From Grammothele lineata (Eukaryota; Basidiomycota; Agaricomycetes; Polyporales; Polyporaceae), in the NCBI GenBank assembly GCA_002150815.3, contig NDFF03000394.1, positions 248,001 through 312,000 of the forward strand: a stretch of DNA of 64,000 bases, read 5' to 3'. The notes under the pieces are model-generated. The model was not told where the DNA came from and did not search any database. It was given only the letters and a program-made list of their open reading frames with translations. A program made the position numbers and the translations under genes. Shown here in pieces: positions 12,101-24,252 of the stretch. The number at the start of each line of letters is the position of its first letter. The first letter of the stretch is position 1.

Positions 12101-14648
12101 CTGTGTGCTAAACTTTACCTGAAGGCCGAAACACAACAAGTGGACCGTATTCTCGAGGTGTTCGCGCAGCGTTATTGGGATTGCAATCCCACTACCATCT
12201 TCGGGAATGCCAGTACGTCCCGAAGTATCCATTTTCCTTTCTTTGTATTGACGTATTTGACAGGTGTTGTGCACGCGGTGGCTTACTCCGTTCTCCTGCT
12301 CAATACTGACCTTCACGTCGCCGAGCTCTCGAATCGGATGTCGAGGAACCAGTTTGTACGGAACACGATGACGACGATCCAGATTCAGCTGACACCAGGC
12401 GGCATGGCCTCGAGCACTGACCTCACCCATGACGACTGGAGCAGCGTTCGTGCCGGTTCGGAGTCGGGAGACGGGCCTGGTGGCAACACCGTGCGCGCCC
12501 GGGCTAAAAGGAGCGACAGCATTGCGAGCTGGAACAGCGTCACGCGCGACGCGCTCATCCCGTCCTCGGGCACGTTGGTCAACTCTTCTGGACAGCTCAC
12601 GCTCGCTTCCGACCCCGCCGGCTCTTCCTCGGCCAACCAAAGCTCGGTCTCTGTCGGTGGCTCCAGCGATGTGAACGGGAAGCAGAGCCAGGACGTAGGC
12701 CCGGCCCCTCCACCGTCGGCGTACCCGTCCTCCACGATGACGTCTACGGCTGCTTCTTCGTCGGGGATGATCTTTGACAAGAACTGGGAGGCGGAGATGG
12801 AGAATATGCTCAAGGTACGAAACAGCTGTCGGGCGGTCCGATTGCCCGCTGATACTATCCCCTGAAACAGGACATGTACAACGCCGTCAAGGCGCAGCAA
12901 ATCCTTTTGCCCATCGCGAACACGCTCATGGCCCGGTCTTCGACGTCATCGTTGAGCCCGCACGGGACGATGCTCCGGAACCGTAGCGTCCGTGGCCAGC
13001 AGGACCGCCTGACTACTCTGAAGCGCGGTAGTATACGCGGTCTGCAGTCCATCCTGGGCGCACAAGGCCATAGTCCGTACAGCAGTGGTAGCAGCATCGA
13101 TGGACGTGCAAGCCCTGCACCCAGCTTTGCAACGTCGAACGACGTGAGTATTCGAGTACTACGCATGCTCTTTCCGCGCTGACTTTTTGGGCGCCAGGGC
13201 ATCGGCGGGTCGACGTTGTCGTTTCTGGCTCCCGCAATGGGTTTCGCATCCAACCTCTCCCACACTATCATCCGTGAGCAGCGGGAAGACGACGAGCACA
13301 GTCTCCGCAGCGACGATTCTTCTACCACGGATATCAGCATTACCGATGAAGAGCTCGCGCTTCTCGGCCCCCCGTGGGCAAAGGAGGGCATGCTGTGCAG
13401 GAAGCAATACTGGGAATCGACCGGCAAGCGAGCGAAGTCGAAGGCCTGGATGGACGTGTTCGTGGTCATTCAGAAGGGCGAACTGAGCATGTTCACCTTC
13501 GGTGAGCACGGGATAGGCGGGTCGAGCGTGGTCGGTGGCGGAAATTGGCTGGTAAGTTGCGGCTGTCGCGGCCCGAGCGTGGATGGTTCTCATAATGCGC
13601 GATCAGGAAAACGCAACGCCTGTCGGTGTCATCGTGCTAGCCCACTCGCTCGCGCACGCTCTCCCGCCCCCCGGCTACAATCGGCAACGCCCCCACTGCA
13701 TGGTGCTCACGTTGGCCAACGGAGGCGTGTACTTCTTCCAGGCCGGCACGGAAGAGCTCGTGAACGAGTGGGTGTCGACGTGCAACTACTGGGCCGCTCG
13801 CCAAAGCAAGGAGCCTCTGGTCGGTGGCGTCTCGAATATGGAGTACGGCTGGAACCGCGTGATAGACCCAGTCTCGCGCGGCCGCTCCGTCTCCGAGGAC
13901 GACTACTCGTCTTTCCGGGACACCGACAACCAGAGCGTGCGCAGCGGTCGCAGTGGACGCAGCCGATTCAAGGACATGGCGGCGACCGTCCGCGCGGAAA
14001 AGTCGCCGTGGGCGGACAGGACGTTCATCAATGACTGGAAGCCGCCCCTGCCGCCGTCCGTGCCGAGCCAGCACGACGAGGAGACGCAGCTGGAGGCGTT
14101 GCAAAAACATGTCGCCCATCTCAAGGAGGACCTGCAGCAGCACAACGAGCTGAGGACCCCGATGACCCAGCTGGTGAGCGCTTGTTTCTTGTTACAGTTT
14201 CGACTAGCCGCTATTCTGCGGTCTGATGTCCGGCCTTTGATCGTTCGAATGGCTGACCTGCGTTTATTTTCCTCTCCGATACCCGTGTCATCAGTATCAG
14301 CCGCGGTCGTCCAACGCGCAGAAGGCGTTGTCGAACTGGGAGCGGAAGTCGCAATACCTGCTGACGGAGATCGTCAAGTACGAGTCGTACATCGACTCGC
14401 TCCAGGCCGCGATGTCGCTCCGGCTCAAGAAACGCGGGGAGAAGGCGCTCGAGAAGGCGCTCGCTGCGCCCGGGGACACGGCGGGCCCGAAGGCGCGGTG
14501 GAAGGGCCAGCCGGACGAGGACACGATCGAAGAGAGCGAGGAGCCGCCCCCGAGCGCGGGACTCGTGCCGTCCCCGAGGCGGATGTCGCACCGGCGGGAG
14601 GTCGCGCAGGGTAACGGCGACATGGACGACGACGCGGAGTCGCGGTGA
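9144..14648 (+). CDS. SEC7-PH Arf guanine nucleotide exchange factor
   Basis: Predicted 1540-residue activator of Arf GTPases in membrane traffic. Exons: 9144-9903, 10011-10168, 10444-10524, 10585-11912, 11963-12043, 12097-12212, 12264-12814, 12871-13143, 13198-13551, 13607-14173, 14295-14648; phases all agree. About 760 Ser/Pro-rich residues precede a SEC7 domain at roughly 770-900. It contains the glutamate expected for catalysis (KAETQQVDRI, about residue 813) and the AYSVLLLNTDLHV signature. A PH domain follows at roughly 1180-1330 (WMDVFVVIQKGELSMF), then coiled-coil segments near 1390-1480. This order, SEC7 then PH then coiled coil, resembles Syt1/Yel1 and EFA6 proteins acting at the plasma membrane. 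The SEC7 core is cut into four exons. Only 267 bp separate it from the GATA gene. The exact N terminus is the least certain part. Confidence 0.9.
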
Positions 14649-15541
14649 GCGAGTGATGCGCGAGGCTGGCGGTAGGTATATGGTACGGGGGCGGCGGGTC
14701 CCATCTAGTCATTCGTTGTTTATGCGTATGCGCTGTGGCCCGAGCGGGCCTGTAAGGTCGGAGATGCATGAGTAGGGGACTAGTATGATCTTGTGGATTA
14801 TTAATTACCTTCCGATGTTCTGTAACGCACATACTTATGGTGGCCGGATACCCGTTGGGCTGCATGTAATACTTCACTATCATCATATGGACGCATTTAC
14901 CAACGAGCTGCGGAGCCGGAGATGTGAGCGTGTATGTGCGCCGCACGGAGGTCGTTGGCGGTGAGGCTGCGAAGATACCCGGTCGGCAGAGCAGTAGCCG
15001 GGGGCGTCGAGAGCCTGTGGCGTTGAGTATGCAGAGATCTGACACGAGATCTCGGGTAATGAGCACGGGCCCGACGCTCTCGATTGCCTCTCGATCATTA
15101 TTCTTGGCGAATTAACGACCATTGCTGTGCTCTGCTTGTCCGAACTCTTGCGGTCACTGATGTCTGACAACGTCGGACAGTCCACGGCCGCCTCGTCGCT
15201 CGCCCTCGACCGTCTTTCGGAGGTCGCGCCCCGTTTTCGTGCGCGCGTCATATCAAAACGGAGTGGGGCGGTGAAAGATCTCACGCGAGAGAAGCCGCGC
15301 GCGGTGCCTGGGGTCCCCGAACGCGCATGTACTTGTCGCGGCGGCAGATGGACGAGGCCGCTTCCCTCGAGCTCGAGCCTCCACGTCCCCGCACCCTCCG
15401 TTCATTGCACGCGTCGCCAGGCCTACTTAGCCTGCCCACCGTCCTTCACGCCCCCCTCGCCCCACTCACATCCGCGCTCTCGCTAGACGAAGCCCCACGA
15501 CCACGCTCTCTCACTCCACCGCACCAGCATCTTCACGAACC
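14649..15541. other. intergenic stretch, no gene seen
   Basis: It contains the 3' flank of the Arf exchange factor gene and the promoter of the secreted protein gene. The last 150 bases before the ATG at 15542 are C-rich on the + strand. No TATA box or coding signal stands out. Confidence 0.5.
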
Positions 15542-16631
15542 ATGCACTTCTCGCTCGCCTTCTCTCTCCTGGCTACGGCCGTCCTGTCCGGCGTTTCTGT
15601 TCGCGCGGAGACCCACACCATTCGTTTTGAGAACAAGTGAGTAGATACAGTTGTGAAGTAGAAAGAGGTGGCTAATAAGTGTGTTGTGGCTGATAGGTGT
15701 GGAAAGGGCACGGTATGTTCACTGTGCTATCCACCCGCGGAGCCAAACGCTGACGATCCGTTCTTCAGCCCCAACTGATCCAGGGCGGCAAGGTCCTCTC
15801 CACCGGCGAGGACTTCACGAGCAACGGCCCCTTCTCCGCCGGCATTGCGTGAGTGCTGTTGCTGTCTCGTCGGTCCCGGCGCTCGTGTGTTGACCAGATT
15901 TAAAGTTACTTGCAGACTGGTACGCCAGCTCATCCAGCGGCTGTGACTTCGCGCGGAGCGCTAACCATCTCTCAGGTGGATGCGGTTTTAATGGGGAGAA
16001 CTGCGCTCTCCTTGAAATGACCCTCGTCAACCCCACCGCGCCCGGTGCCGGATCTTCCACTGACATCAGTCTCATCGCGCCGCACGCATTCAACGTCGAG
16101 ACCTCCTTCAGCTACTTTGGAGGCTGCGACGGCCAGGGTGCGACCTGCGACAGCGGCACCTGCAAGTCTGCTTTCTTCCAGCCGAACGACAACCAGGTCC
16201 AGGTCCAATGCGAGAACGAGAACGTGAACTTGCTCATCACCTTCTGCGGTGACGCCACCTCCTCCGGCGCGCTCAACGACAGCGGCAGCTCCGCGAGCTC
16301 GATCGCCTCCTCCGCGATCGTCCACAGCTCTTCGGCCGCGGCGGTGAAGACGACGTCTGTGGCCACGCACGCGACGAGCACACATGTCGCAGCGACTACT
16401 AGCGCCGCCGCCGCCACCACCAGCGCCGCGTCGGAGCCCAGCGCACCCTCGACCTCGACGGTGTCTGCGTCCGCATCTGCTTCCTCCGCGGCCTCGCGCT
16501 GCGCGGCCGGGTCTCGCCGTCGCCGCCGTTCCGCCGAGTCCGCTCCTGCAGACCTCACTGCCCGCGGGGTGTCGCACAACGCCATGCGCCGCCACCACGC
16601 GCGCAACGCCGGCCACGGCCCCTCTATCTGA
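15542..16631 (+). CDS. small secreted Ser/Thr-rich protein (glycopeptide-like)
   Basis: Predicted 286-residue extracellular protein. Exons: 15542-15636, 15697-15712, 15769-15848, 15906-15919, 15976-16631. Residues 1-22 form a signal peptide ending near VRA-ET. A Cys-containing region of about 150 residues follows, with motifs such as FENKCGKGTP, YLQTGGCGFNGENC and YFGGCDGQG. A long Ser/Ala/Thr linker comes next, then a tail with an RRRRR block that a Kex2-type protease could cut. There is no hydrophobic end, so a GPI anchor is unlikely. The layout matches a family of basidiomycete secreted proteins often labelled glycopeptide, of unknown role. Two exons are only 16 and 14 nt. They were placed because they restore the family-like sequence and keep phase, and the last intron has a perfect CTAAC branch site. 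Confidence 0.8.
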
Positions 16632-17916
16632 GCGCCTCCATCCCTACTCCTCCCTTTCCCCCTCGAGCTCGAGCGACCCGTGGAGCATACACGCCCTCGC
16701 AACACATCGCGACGATCCACCACTCTCTTTACGCCCACCGACTCCCTTCTTTTTTCTTCTCGCTGTCCCGCTATCCGCTCGTTTGCTGCTCTCGGTATGT
16801 ATCGCTCCCGCCTCCCTGTCTCCTTAACTCCCCGATACCTTTCTACACCCGCGCATACGCGCTCCTTCGCCCGCGCAGTCCCCGCTTGCGGGGGCGCGCT
16901 GCCGCCGCCACTGCCGCTATCGCCTCACGACGCTAGACATGCTTTGTTGTTGTAACGCCCTATGACGACCGCGACGCCCTGGAATCGGGACGAGTACTCG
17001 CTCACTCAGTTATGACGAGTTGTACGCGCTGTATACTGTACTACGACTGTCGTCCCTGGTTCGCGGTCCGCCTGCGCTTGGTCGCGGCGGGGCATGTCTA
17101 GGCGGCTTTTGTCTTGATTTTGTAGCTTATGTGCTTCGGAATAGATTGTTGTTTAGTATACGTTTGTTCGGCGGGTGATGTCGGGACTAAATGGCAGTCA
17201 TACGACCGGAAGCTTGAAGACGGCGTTGAAGGACCTCTGGTCGTGCGAAACTCAATGAAGCATGAAGAACACGTTGGGAATTGTGGGGGAATCGAGCAGG
17301 GAGTCGACTATAAAGACCGGTCCTCTAGCATGGGTATATCGGTGGAAATCCCCACCCGGCTCTCTTCGATGTGCCTCCCGCTAGCGACCATGCAAATCAC
17401 CGCAAGAGCGCCACGAAGACGCTCCCCTCTACGCTTTGAAACGTTTCAGCTTGAGGAGAAACCTGGGGAACGGGGCACGGTTTGTACAGTGAAGAATGGA
17501 GGCGATCGGGCCCGCAGGACGATCGGTGAGCGCCACCGGAAGCATTTCAGCACTACGCCCGCGCATTGTCCGGTCCCGACGATGATACCGACGGCGCGGT
17601 CGAGGACGAGAGCACCGCGCGCGACGAGTCGGGACGACTGGCGGGAGCGGCCCAAGAGGTCTCAGGCACGGTGCGGCCCTGAGTGAGGAGGAGAAGCGCC
17701 GGGGCGCTCGCAAACAGTGGACAACAGAAAGTCGAACATGCGATGCGGGCGAGGCAAGAGAGAGCGCGGCTGTAGACTCTCCTCCGCTGTGTGACCTCAC
17801 TCCTCCGCTCTCCTCTCTCTGCTCTCCTCTGGATACCTTATCGCCTCTTGTATCTTTATCTGTCCCCGCAGTCCCCACGTCTCTCTCCCCTTCCGCCCTC
17901 ATCCGCACCCTAAGCA
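16632..17916. other. intergenic stretch, no gene seen
   Basis: It separates the secreted protein gene from the next + strand gene. Short frames on both strands have no recognisable motif. The last 130 bases before 17917 are CT-rich on the + strand, as expected for a fungal leader. Confidence 0.5.
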
Positions 17917-20900
17917 ATGTCCGCCCTGGGCGGCAACAACGCTGCCAACGGCTCCCTCCACACTCTCATGATGCGCTCCAGCACGCCCGGTACGCCTCGT
18001 GCCCCCCTCCTACATCACTGCCGTATACTCACGTCTATGCCGATCATACAGCGTCCAACGAGAAGGGTACGAATTATTGGTCGCTTGCCCGCCCGCTCCC
18101 AGACTCATGCCCCCGCGCGCACCCTAGTCCTCCTCTACCTCCATGGCATGGAGCTCTCTCCGCCCGAAGACGACGCCAGCGCCGTCGGCTCCGAGGTCCC
18201 GCCCCGCTCAACCCGTACTAAAAGCAAGGCCGCGAGCAGCGTTAGGCAGCTCGAGCAGGAGAACGGCGAAGACATCAGGTCTGACGTCCAGGAGCACCCC
18301 TCCGAGCTCGGGCGCACCATCCCCATCCACACTACCGGCATCGTGAGTCTGTTTTATGCCATCGCTTTTGCGTCCTCTTCCTCAGCGCGCCCCGTAGCCC
18401 GAGCACGAACCTGGCCCGGACGATCCACCGGGCCCTAAGTTCGAATCCTACGGCTCTTCTTTTGGCAACTTCGGTCCCCTCCCCCGGGAGAGCTTTAACG
18501 GCCGAAATGCTATTGTGAGTTCCTGTGTTCTCATGCAGGCTGCTTCTCGACGTGACGCATCCGCGACCCTACTTCAGGCCAGCCCCTCAAAGGCAGCAGC
18601 CGTCCCCCTCCCCGAGACTACCGTCGGGTCCCCGGGCTCTCCCACTGAGAGCCATCCCAACCCTTTCCAGGTGAGTGTGCGCCCCGTCGAGCGAGCCCCT
18701 TCCGTTCTCGGCTGACGTGAAGCAGCAATACGGCATGGCGCCGGCTGGCATGACGGGGCTCGCTGGCGCGGCGAGCGCCGCCGGCACGCGCAGTCGCGCC
18801 GCGACGTCCGCTAAGGCGTCCCACAAAGCCCCCTCTGCGGCCGAGAACGGCGTAAGTGTCTCCATCCCATCGCATGCTGCGATTGGAGCCTCCACGCGCT
18901 GACCCCGCTACCGTCCGTTCTCTTCACGCAGCTTCTCTCTCCCAAGTCCGCCTCGCGTGCGCTCTCGCCTACGCGGACCGGCACTGCCGCAGGCGCGGCC
19001 CCTCCGGAACGGCCGTGGTCCCCGCGCACAGCTGGATCGCAGCCCCAGTCCGTCAAGTCGCGACAGACCGCCAAGACACAGAAGACGGGGACGGTGTACC
19101 CGCCCCTTCCCGAGTCAGTGCTCGACGACGGCCAGCGCACCACCAAAGCGTACTCGATCGCCCCGAGCGAGTCTGCATCCCAGATCGGGAACAGACGCTT
19201 GCGCCAGCAGCAGCAGCTCGCCGAGGCGCAGCTGAGGGAGCGGGAGCGGGAGGAGCTGATTGCGAGGGAGGCAGCGGAGTTGATGAGCCAGCGGGAGAGG
19301 GAACGTGCGCCGTCGCATAAGACGTCGAAGTCGGTGAAGAGCACGACGGAGGTGAACGGGAAGCAGGGCTCGGGTGGCACGAGCTACGCCAAGTCGCAGA
19401 GTGCCGGTGAGTCCTTTTCCTTGCGGCTTCGTAGCGTTGCCAGTCGTCTGACGATGTCGGTTACGGAACATGTCGATAGCGCGATCGCAGGCCCCGATGT
19501 CCCCGCGCAGCCAGGCCCCGTCAATACCCCGCGAGCGCAGCGTCGCCCCGACCGACGCCGCGCGCTCCGCCCTCGCCCCGCCCATGTCGCCTGCGCGCTC
19601 CAAGCACCCTACGCACGACCCGGACTCCACCCCTACCCCATCGCGCGCGGGAACGCCCGACGCGCTCGGGCTGAACGCGGAGGAGCGGCGGCTCGTGCAG
19701 AGCGTGCTGGGCGCGGACCCGATGACGCGCACGTCGCTCGCGCTCTCGACGATGGCGCCGTCGATGCTCGAGCCCGAGATGCAGCACTCGCACTTCCATG
19801 ATTTGGAGCTGTGCCAGCTGTTGCATGCGCTCGACCAGCCGATGGGCGAGCCGGTCAAGAAGGCGGTTAGGAAGGCGGTCCGGGCGAGGGTGAAGAAGTT
19901 GGGGATGAAGTACGATAATGAGGTGCGTCTTTTTGAGCTTACGATAGCAGGAGTTGGAACGGTGGCTGATCAACGTTTCTAGTCTATCAAAGCGTATCGT
20001 AAATCGTACCATGATCACGACCCTTCTTTCCACCTCACTGCCGCTATCACCGGCGCGACCTCGAAAGCCGGCTCTCGTCTCGGCTCTAACCAGGAGCCGC
20101 CAGAGTGGGCGAAGGAGCTCTTGCAGGGCTTCATCAACATGCAAAACCGCATCGACGACCTCGCCCCGAAGATCGAGAGGAGCCTCCGGTCTTCCCGGGG
20201 CGGCGGCGGCTCGATGATCTCCGAGCGCGGCCAGTACGTTCCGAATGGCCACCAGCACTACCCCAGCTCCGACATGAACGGCGGCAGCTACACCCACGAC
20301 CTCCACCAGCACCCCACCGGGGACGAGTCCATGTATCAACCCGGCGAGACCGACATGCCGCGCGACTCGACGCACATCCACACCCTCCACGGCTCGATGC
20401 ACCACCACGACGGGTCGATGCACGGCGCGATCCCCGAAGAGGACGACATGTACGAGGACGAGGACGAGCACCACTTCGCGGCGACCGAGGCGGACACGCG
20501 TGGCCTCGAGAGCGACTATATGGCGCACGACCGCGAGAACTCGCCCGGGCAGCAGTACCTCGAGCAAGAACTGTACAAGCTCCGGCTGAAGCCGACGGGC
20601 AGCCAGTCCGTCGCGACGCACAAGACGTGGGAGCTCGCGCGCGACGACGGCGGCGAGTACGACGACGAGGACGGCCAGGAGAACGTCGCCGTGACCGAGT
20701 CCGGGCTGCCCGAGATCCCGGACGGCGCGACGGGCTACACGCGCGGCCCCTCCCCGCCGCTGCCCCCGCTCCCGCAGCAGGAGATGGGCCCGCTCGACGC
20801 GGGCCCGCCCGTGTGGCAGCAGAACGAGTACGGGGGCGGGGAGCGGCAGGCGCTGCCGCCGTGGCAGCGGATCCACCAGCGGCTGCTGAGCTGGGCGATC

Positions 20901-21715
20901 GTGTGGCCGATGGGCGAGCTCGACCACGCGGTGAACAGCTGCGCGCGGGGGATGCAGGTGGACGAGATCGCGCTGAGCATCTGGTCGACGCAGACGTACA
21001 AGCGCTACGTGCGCGCGAAGATGACGGACAGCCCGCCGGGCCGCGTCGATAGGCTGTTCGTGCCGCCGAACATGGCGGACGCGATCAGCACCGCGGTCTA
21101 CAACGGCCGGCACGGCGACGCGTGCGGCATGCTTCGGGACTTGTGGGCGCCGTTTGGGCTCGAGGGCATCCCGAGGCTGCTTATTGTGCTCGCGAAGCAC
21201 CGGAATGACGAGAATCATTGGGTGGTGCATCGGTGAGTACCTGTTTGCCTACTCGCCTTCTGCTTCTATTTGCTCATTCAGATGCAGCTTCTCTCTCCCC
21301 GACGGCTCCCTGACAACCTACGACACCTACCCTGAGCGATGCCTTCCTGACGGCCGCGTGAGTGTCTCTCGGATCGCACCGTGTCCAACTTGTACTCACT
21401 TCGTCGTCCCCGCAGCCGCTCGGATGGTGGTTCGCGATCCGCATCGCGTGGCCGGACGCGATCTACCCCAGCCCGGACCACCTCATGCAGAAGATGGTGC
21501 GCCTGCACCGGCCGATGCAGCTCCCGATCGAGAACTCGGTCGCCGCTGCTGGCATTTGGCGAAACCTCCTCATGGGCTCGCGCGCGGAGCGGTCGCTCGA
21601 TCTCGAGCGCCTCCGCGACCTGATCAGCACCGAGGTCAAGAACCTGCGCCAGCGCAAGATCATGGGCAAGCTCTCCATCGGCGCGCCGCGTCCGAACTGG
21701 GAGGACATGGCTTGA
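17917..21715 (+). CDS. large protein of unknown function
   Basis: I do not recognise the family. The model gives 1060 residues from exons 17917-17989, 18052-18066, 18128-18342, 18398-18514, 18578-18670, 18726-18851, 18932-19406, 19480-19922, 19983-21232, 21282-21357, 21416-21715. The first 380 residues are low-complexity, with a Glu/Arg/Gln-rich coiled-coil stretch near 310 (QQQQLAEAQLREREREELIA). An acidic and His-rich middle follows. The last 300 residues look folded, with many Trp and hydrophobic positions (WAIVWPMGELDHAVNSCARG; GWWFAIRIAWPDAIYPSPD). No signal peptide or membrane segment is seen. The Trp-rich C-terminal block is the part most likely to carry function. The 15-nt second exon is the least certain join. 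Confidence 0.75.
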
Positions 21716-22450
21716 GCTCGCGTGTTTACGCGTGTTGAAGATAAAGGAGGTTGGGGGAAGGGAAAGAGGAAGAGGAAGAGGAAGTGCTTGTATTGCTGGA
21801 TCTCTACGGTACTATTACATACATACATCGATACAGACTGACGCCTTTGAAGTACGACTAGCTACCGCTCACCCCCGTTACGGACTTGACGACGAGCTTA
21901 CGACGACCCGTTTCTCGCTGCTGCTGCTGCTGCATCCTTTGGCTTTGGAGCTATCCTTGAGCCCCACTCGCAAACCTCTCTTGTTCTTACATTTTTCATT
22001 ATTAACCTGTCCCGATACTTTCCCCGTAGCACCGCTCATGCTTGCACGCCTCTGGAACAAGTTCCTGGCTGACGTGGTAGGCCATGTGTGTACACCAGTT
22101 GTAATACAGTTCCGTGCTCGCCCGATTCGTGGTTGTTGTATTTGATGCACGCGGATGGAAGCCAACCTCATCGGTTCCGAATCGTAGGCGTGTCTGACTT
22201 ATTGTCCATTATTCAGCTCATACTTCCCCTTATACAGTCAGAACAGCTGGGAGAGGCGAGCGAACTTGGTGGTCACGGTGAATAGTGGTGTTGCAACTGT
22301 GGCGCCTAGCTAAACGTGGGCGCCGCGGCGTACGGATCCACGCTCTTCCCACCATGAAGGACAGAAGCACGATGATCCCAATCAACCGACCCCGGATGCT
22401 CACTCTCTTTGGAACCACATTGTTCCTTCGCTTTGCTCTGCGCTGCGAGT
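21716..22450. other. intergenic stretch, no gene seen
   Basis: It holds the 3' flank of the preceding gene and the presumed promoter of the PUF gene. I found no fragment of the missing N-terminal half of a longer PUF protein here. Confidence 0.45.
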
Positions 22451-23831
22451 ATGGCCATCCCCGATACCCGCATCCTCTATGATCGCCTCAATGAGCCGAT
22501 TGACGATCGGGCCTCCTCGGTCGCAATGCAGCAAGCGATTATGAAGGAACTCAGTGGCGGCAGTCATGATGCTGAGGCGGATATCCAAGCTCTTACAGGT
22601 GCGCCGAACAACCCGAATCCGTCACTCCGTCGCGGAATTGATATATGAACAGAGACTCGCCCTCCGATCATGTACCATACCACGATCCCGCTGATCTCAG
22701 ATTCTAGCGACTCTGGGGAACCCCACAAGGGACGCTGGGCTCCATCTAGACTACGGGAACTTCGAGAGAAAGGGGATCCTGCGAGCGGATTGGCCCATCT
22801 CCTCCTTTTTCTAGACGTCAGTACTATCACTACGGAGGAAGCCGATAGCGTCGCAGCCGACTTGGGCGGTGAAGAGCTCGTTGGTCTCGCATGGGATTGG
22901 TACGGCAATAGGGTATGTTGACAACACTATATCAGACTCCTGTTTTAACAGGCGGAATGCCCGATCTTATGGATTACAGATCGTCCAGAAGCTCTTCGAA
23001 AAGTGTACAGCTGGTCCCAGGATTGCGTTGCTGGAGCATATTGCGCCGTATCTAGCTTCCCTGGCTATTCACAAGAACGGCACCTGGACCGCTCAGAAGA
23101 TCGTCGATTGTGCTCTGCAGACGCCAGAGGAAGTTGCCCTCATCGTTCAGAGTCTGCGTCCCTATGTGCCGTCCCTCCTAGTCACGCAGTTCGGGAACTA
23201 CGTTATACAGTGAGCGAACTGCTTTGATTTCCGAGTCGAGTGTGTTGGGTGCTAACAGTGGTGTCGATACAGATCTTGTCTCCAGTTCGGCGCGCCCACC
23301 ACTGATTTTGTCTTTGACGCCATCGTGGACCGCTTTCTGGAGATTGCACAAGGTGGCTACGGCTCCCGCAGTATGGTCGCATGCCTCGAGAACTCATTCA
23401 CTACACTGAATCAACAACGCCGTGTCGCTACCGCAATTATCTGGAACTCGATTCCATTGGCAACGAGCCGTAAGGGCGAGCCTATCCTCACATGGCTCTT
23501 GGACGCCTCTGGCTTCCCATCGCGTTACAGCCTTGTGGCCTCTCGCCTCGTCCCTCGCCTCTTTGTCCTTTGTACGCACGAGCTAGGCTCATTGGTCGTG
23601 CTACGAATCGTCGACCAGAATGTCGAACCCGAGGCTTCCAGGCAGATCATAGAGGCGCTCTTCAATTCGCCGGGCGACAGTGTCCTCGCCGATGTGCTTG
23701 GAGACCAAGTCGATGGCAACTCTGTAGTCCACAAGATCCTCGAGAGCCCCTTCGTGGACAGCTCCCTGCGCACGACCTACGCCGAAGCCATGAAGCGTGT
23801 CTTGGTGAAGTCGAAAAGGGTTGTACCCTAG
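22451..23831 (+). CDS. short Pumilio-repeat (PUF) protein, Jsn1-like
   Basis: Predicted 398-residue RNA-binding protein that would bind 3' UTRs. Exons: 22451-22598, 22653-22912, 22980-23209, 23273-23831, all in phase. From about residue 135 onward Puf-type helical repeats are visible, for example NRIVQKLFEKC, HKNGTWTAQKIVDCAL, QFGNYVIQSCLQFG and GDQVDGNSVVHKIL. The spacing and sequence recall fungal Jsn1/Puf2-type proteins, which usually also have RNA-recognition motifs and are about twice this length. Here only about 130 residues precede the repeats and no RRM is seen. It may be a shortened paralogue or a 5'-truncated copy that is still open. The start at 22451 is the first ATG in frame. Confidence 0.7.
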
Positions 23832-24252
23832 AGGCTGACCACGCCTAGCCGAGTCCTATCCCTTCCCTTTCGTGTGAAGTCTCCATACGATAATCCACCT
23901 ATGAGTGTTGCGCATTACGATCTTACAGGTACGATCCTACAGGAACATGCCGGAAATCCTCTGAATAGTCATCAATAATTTCATGTATAATTGTCGGTAC
24001 GCAGCCCTAGTATAATGCTATTGCATACATATGAAGCCTTTTATGTACTCACGTCGGTTCGTATGTTCCTTGGTTGATCGGAATCCAGGTGTCCTTAATT
24101 ACACATCAAAGTGATACAGGGGAATAGCATCATCAAGACGAAACCGTTAAGTCTTGCTAGAGACGAAGTTGAAGCAATCACGACAGAATCGCGGATCTCG
24201 ACGCGCGCGCAACAGCGATCGCAAGCTCGATACCGAGGGCAGTCTGTCTTGT
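23832..24252. other. convergent 3' ends, no gene seen
   Basis: This AT-richer stretch lies between the stop of the PUF gene and the stop of the oppositely oriented MND1 gene. It probably holds both 3' UTRs. Confidence 0.5.

Noticed and set aside
19521..21230. 569-codon open frame on the minus strand
   Set aside because: It is the Arg/Val/His-rich shadow of the GC-rich orphan gene on the opposite strand, whose exons and introns are consistent.
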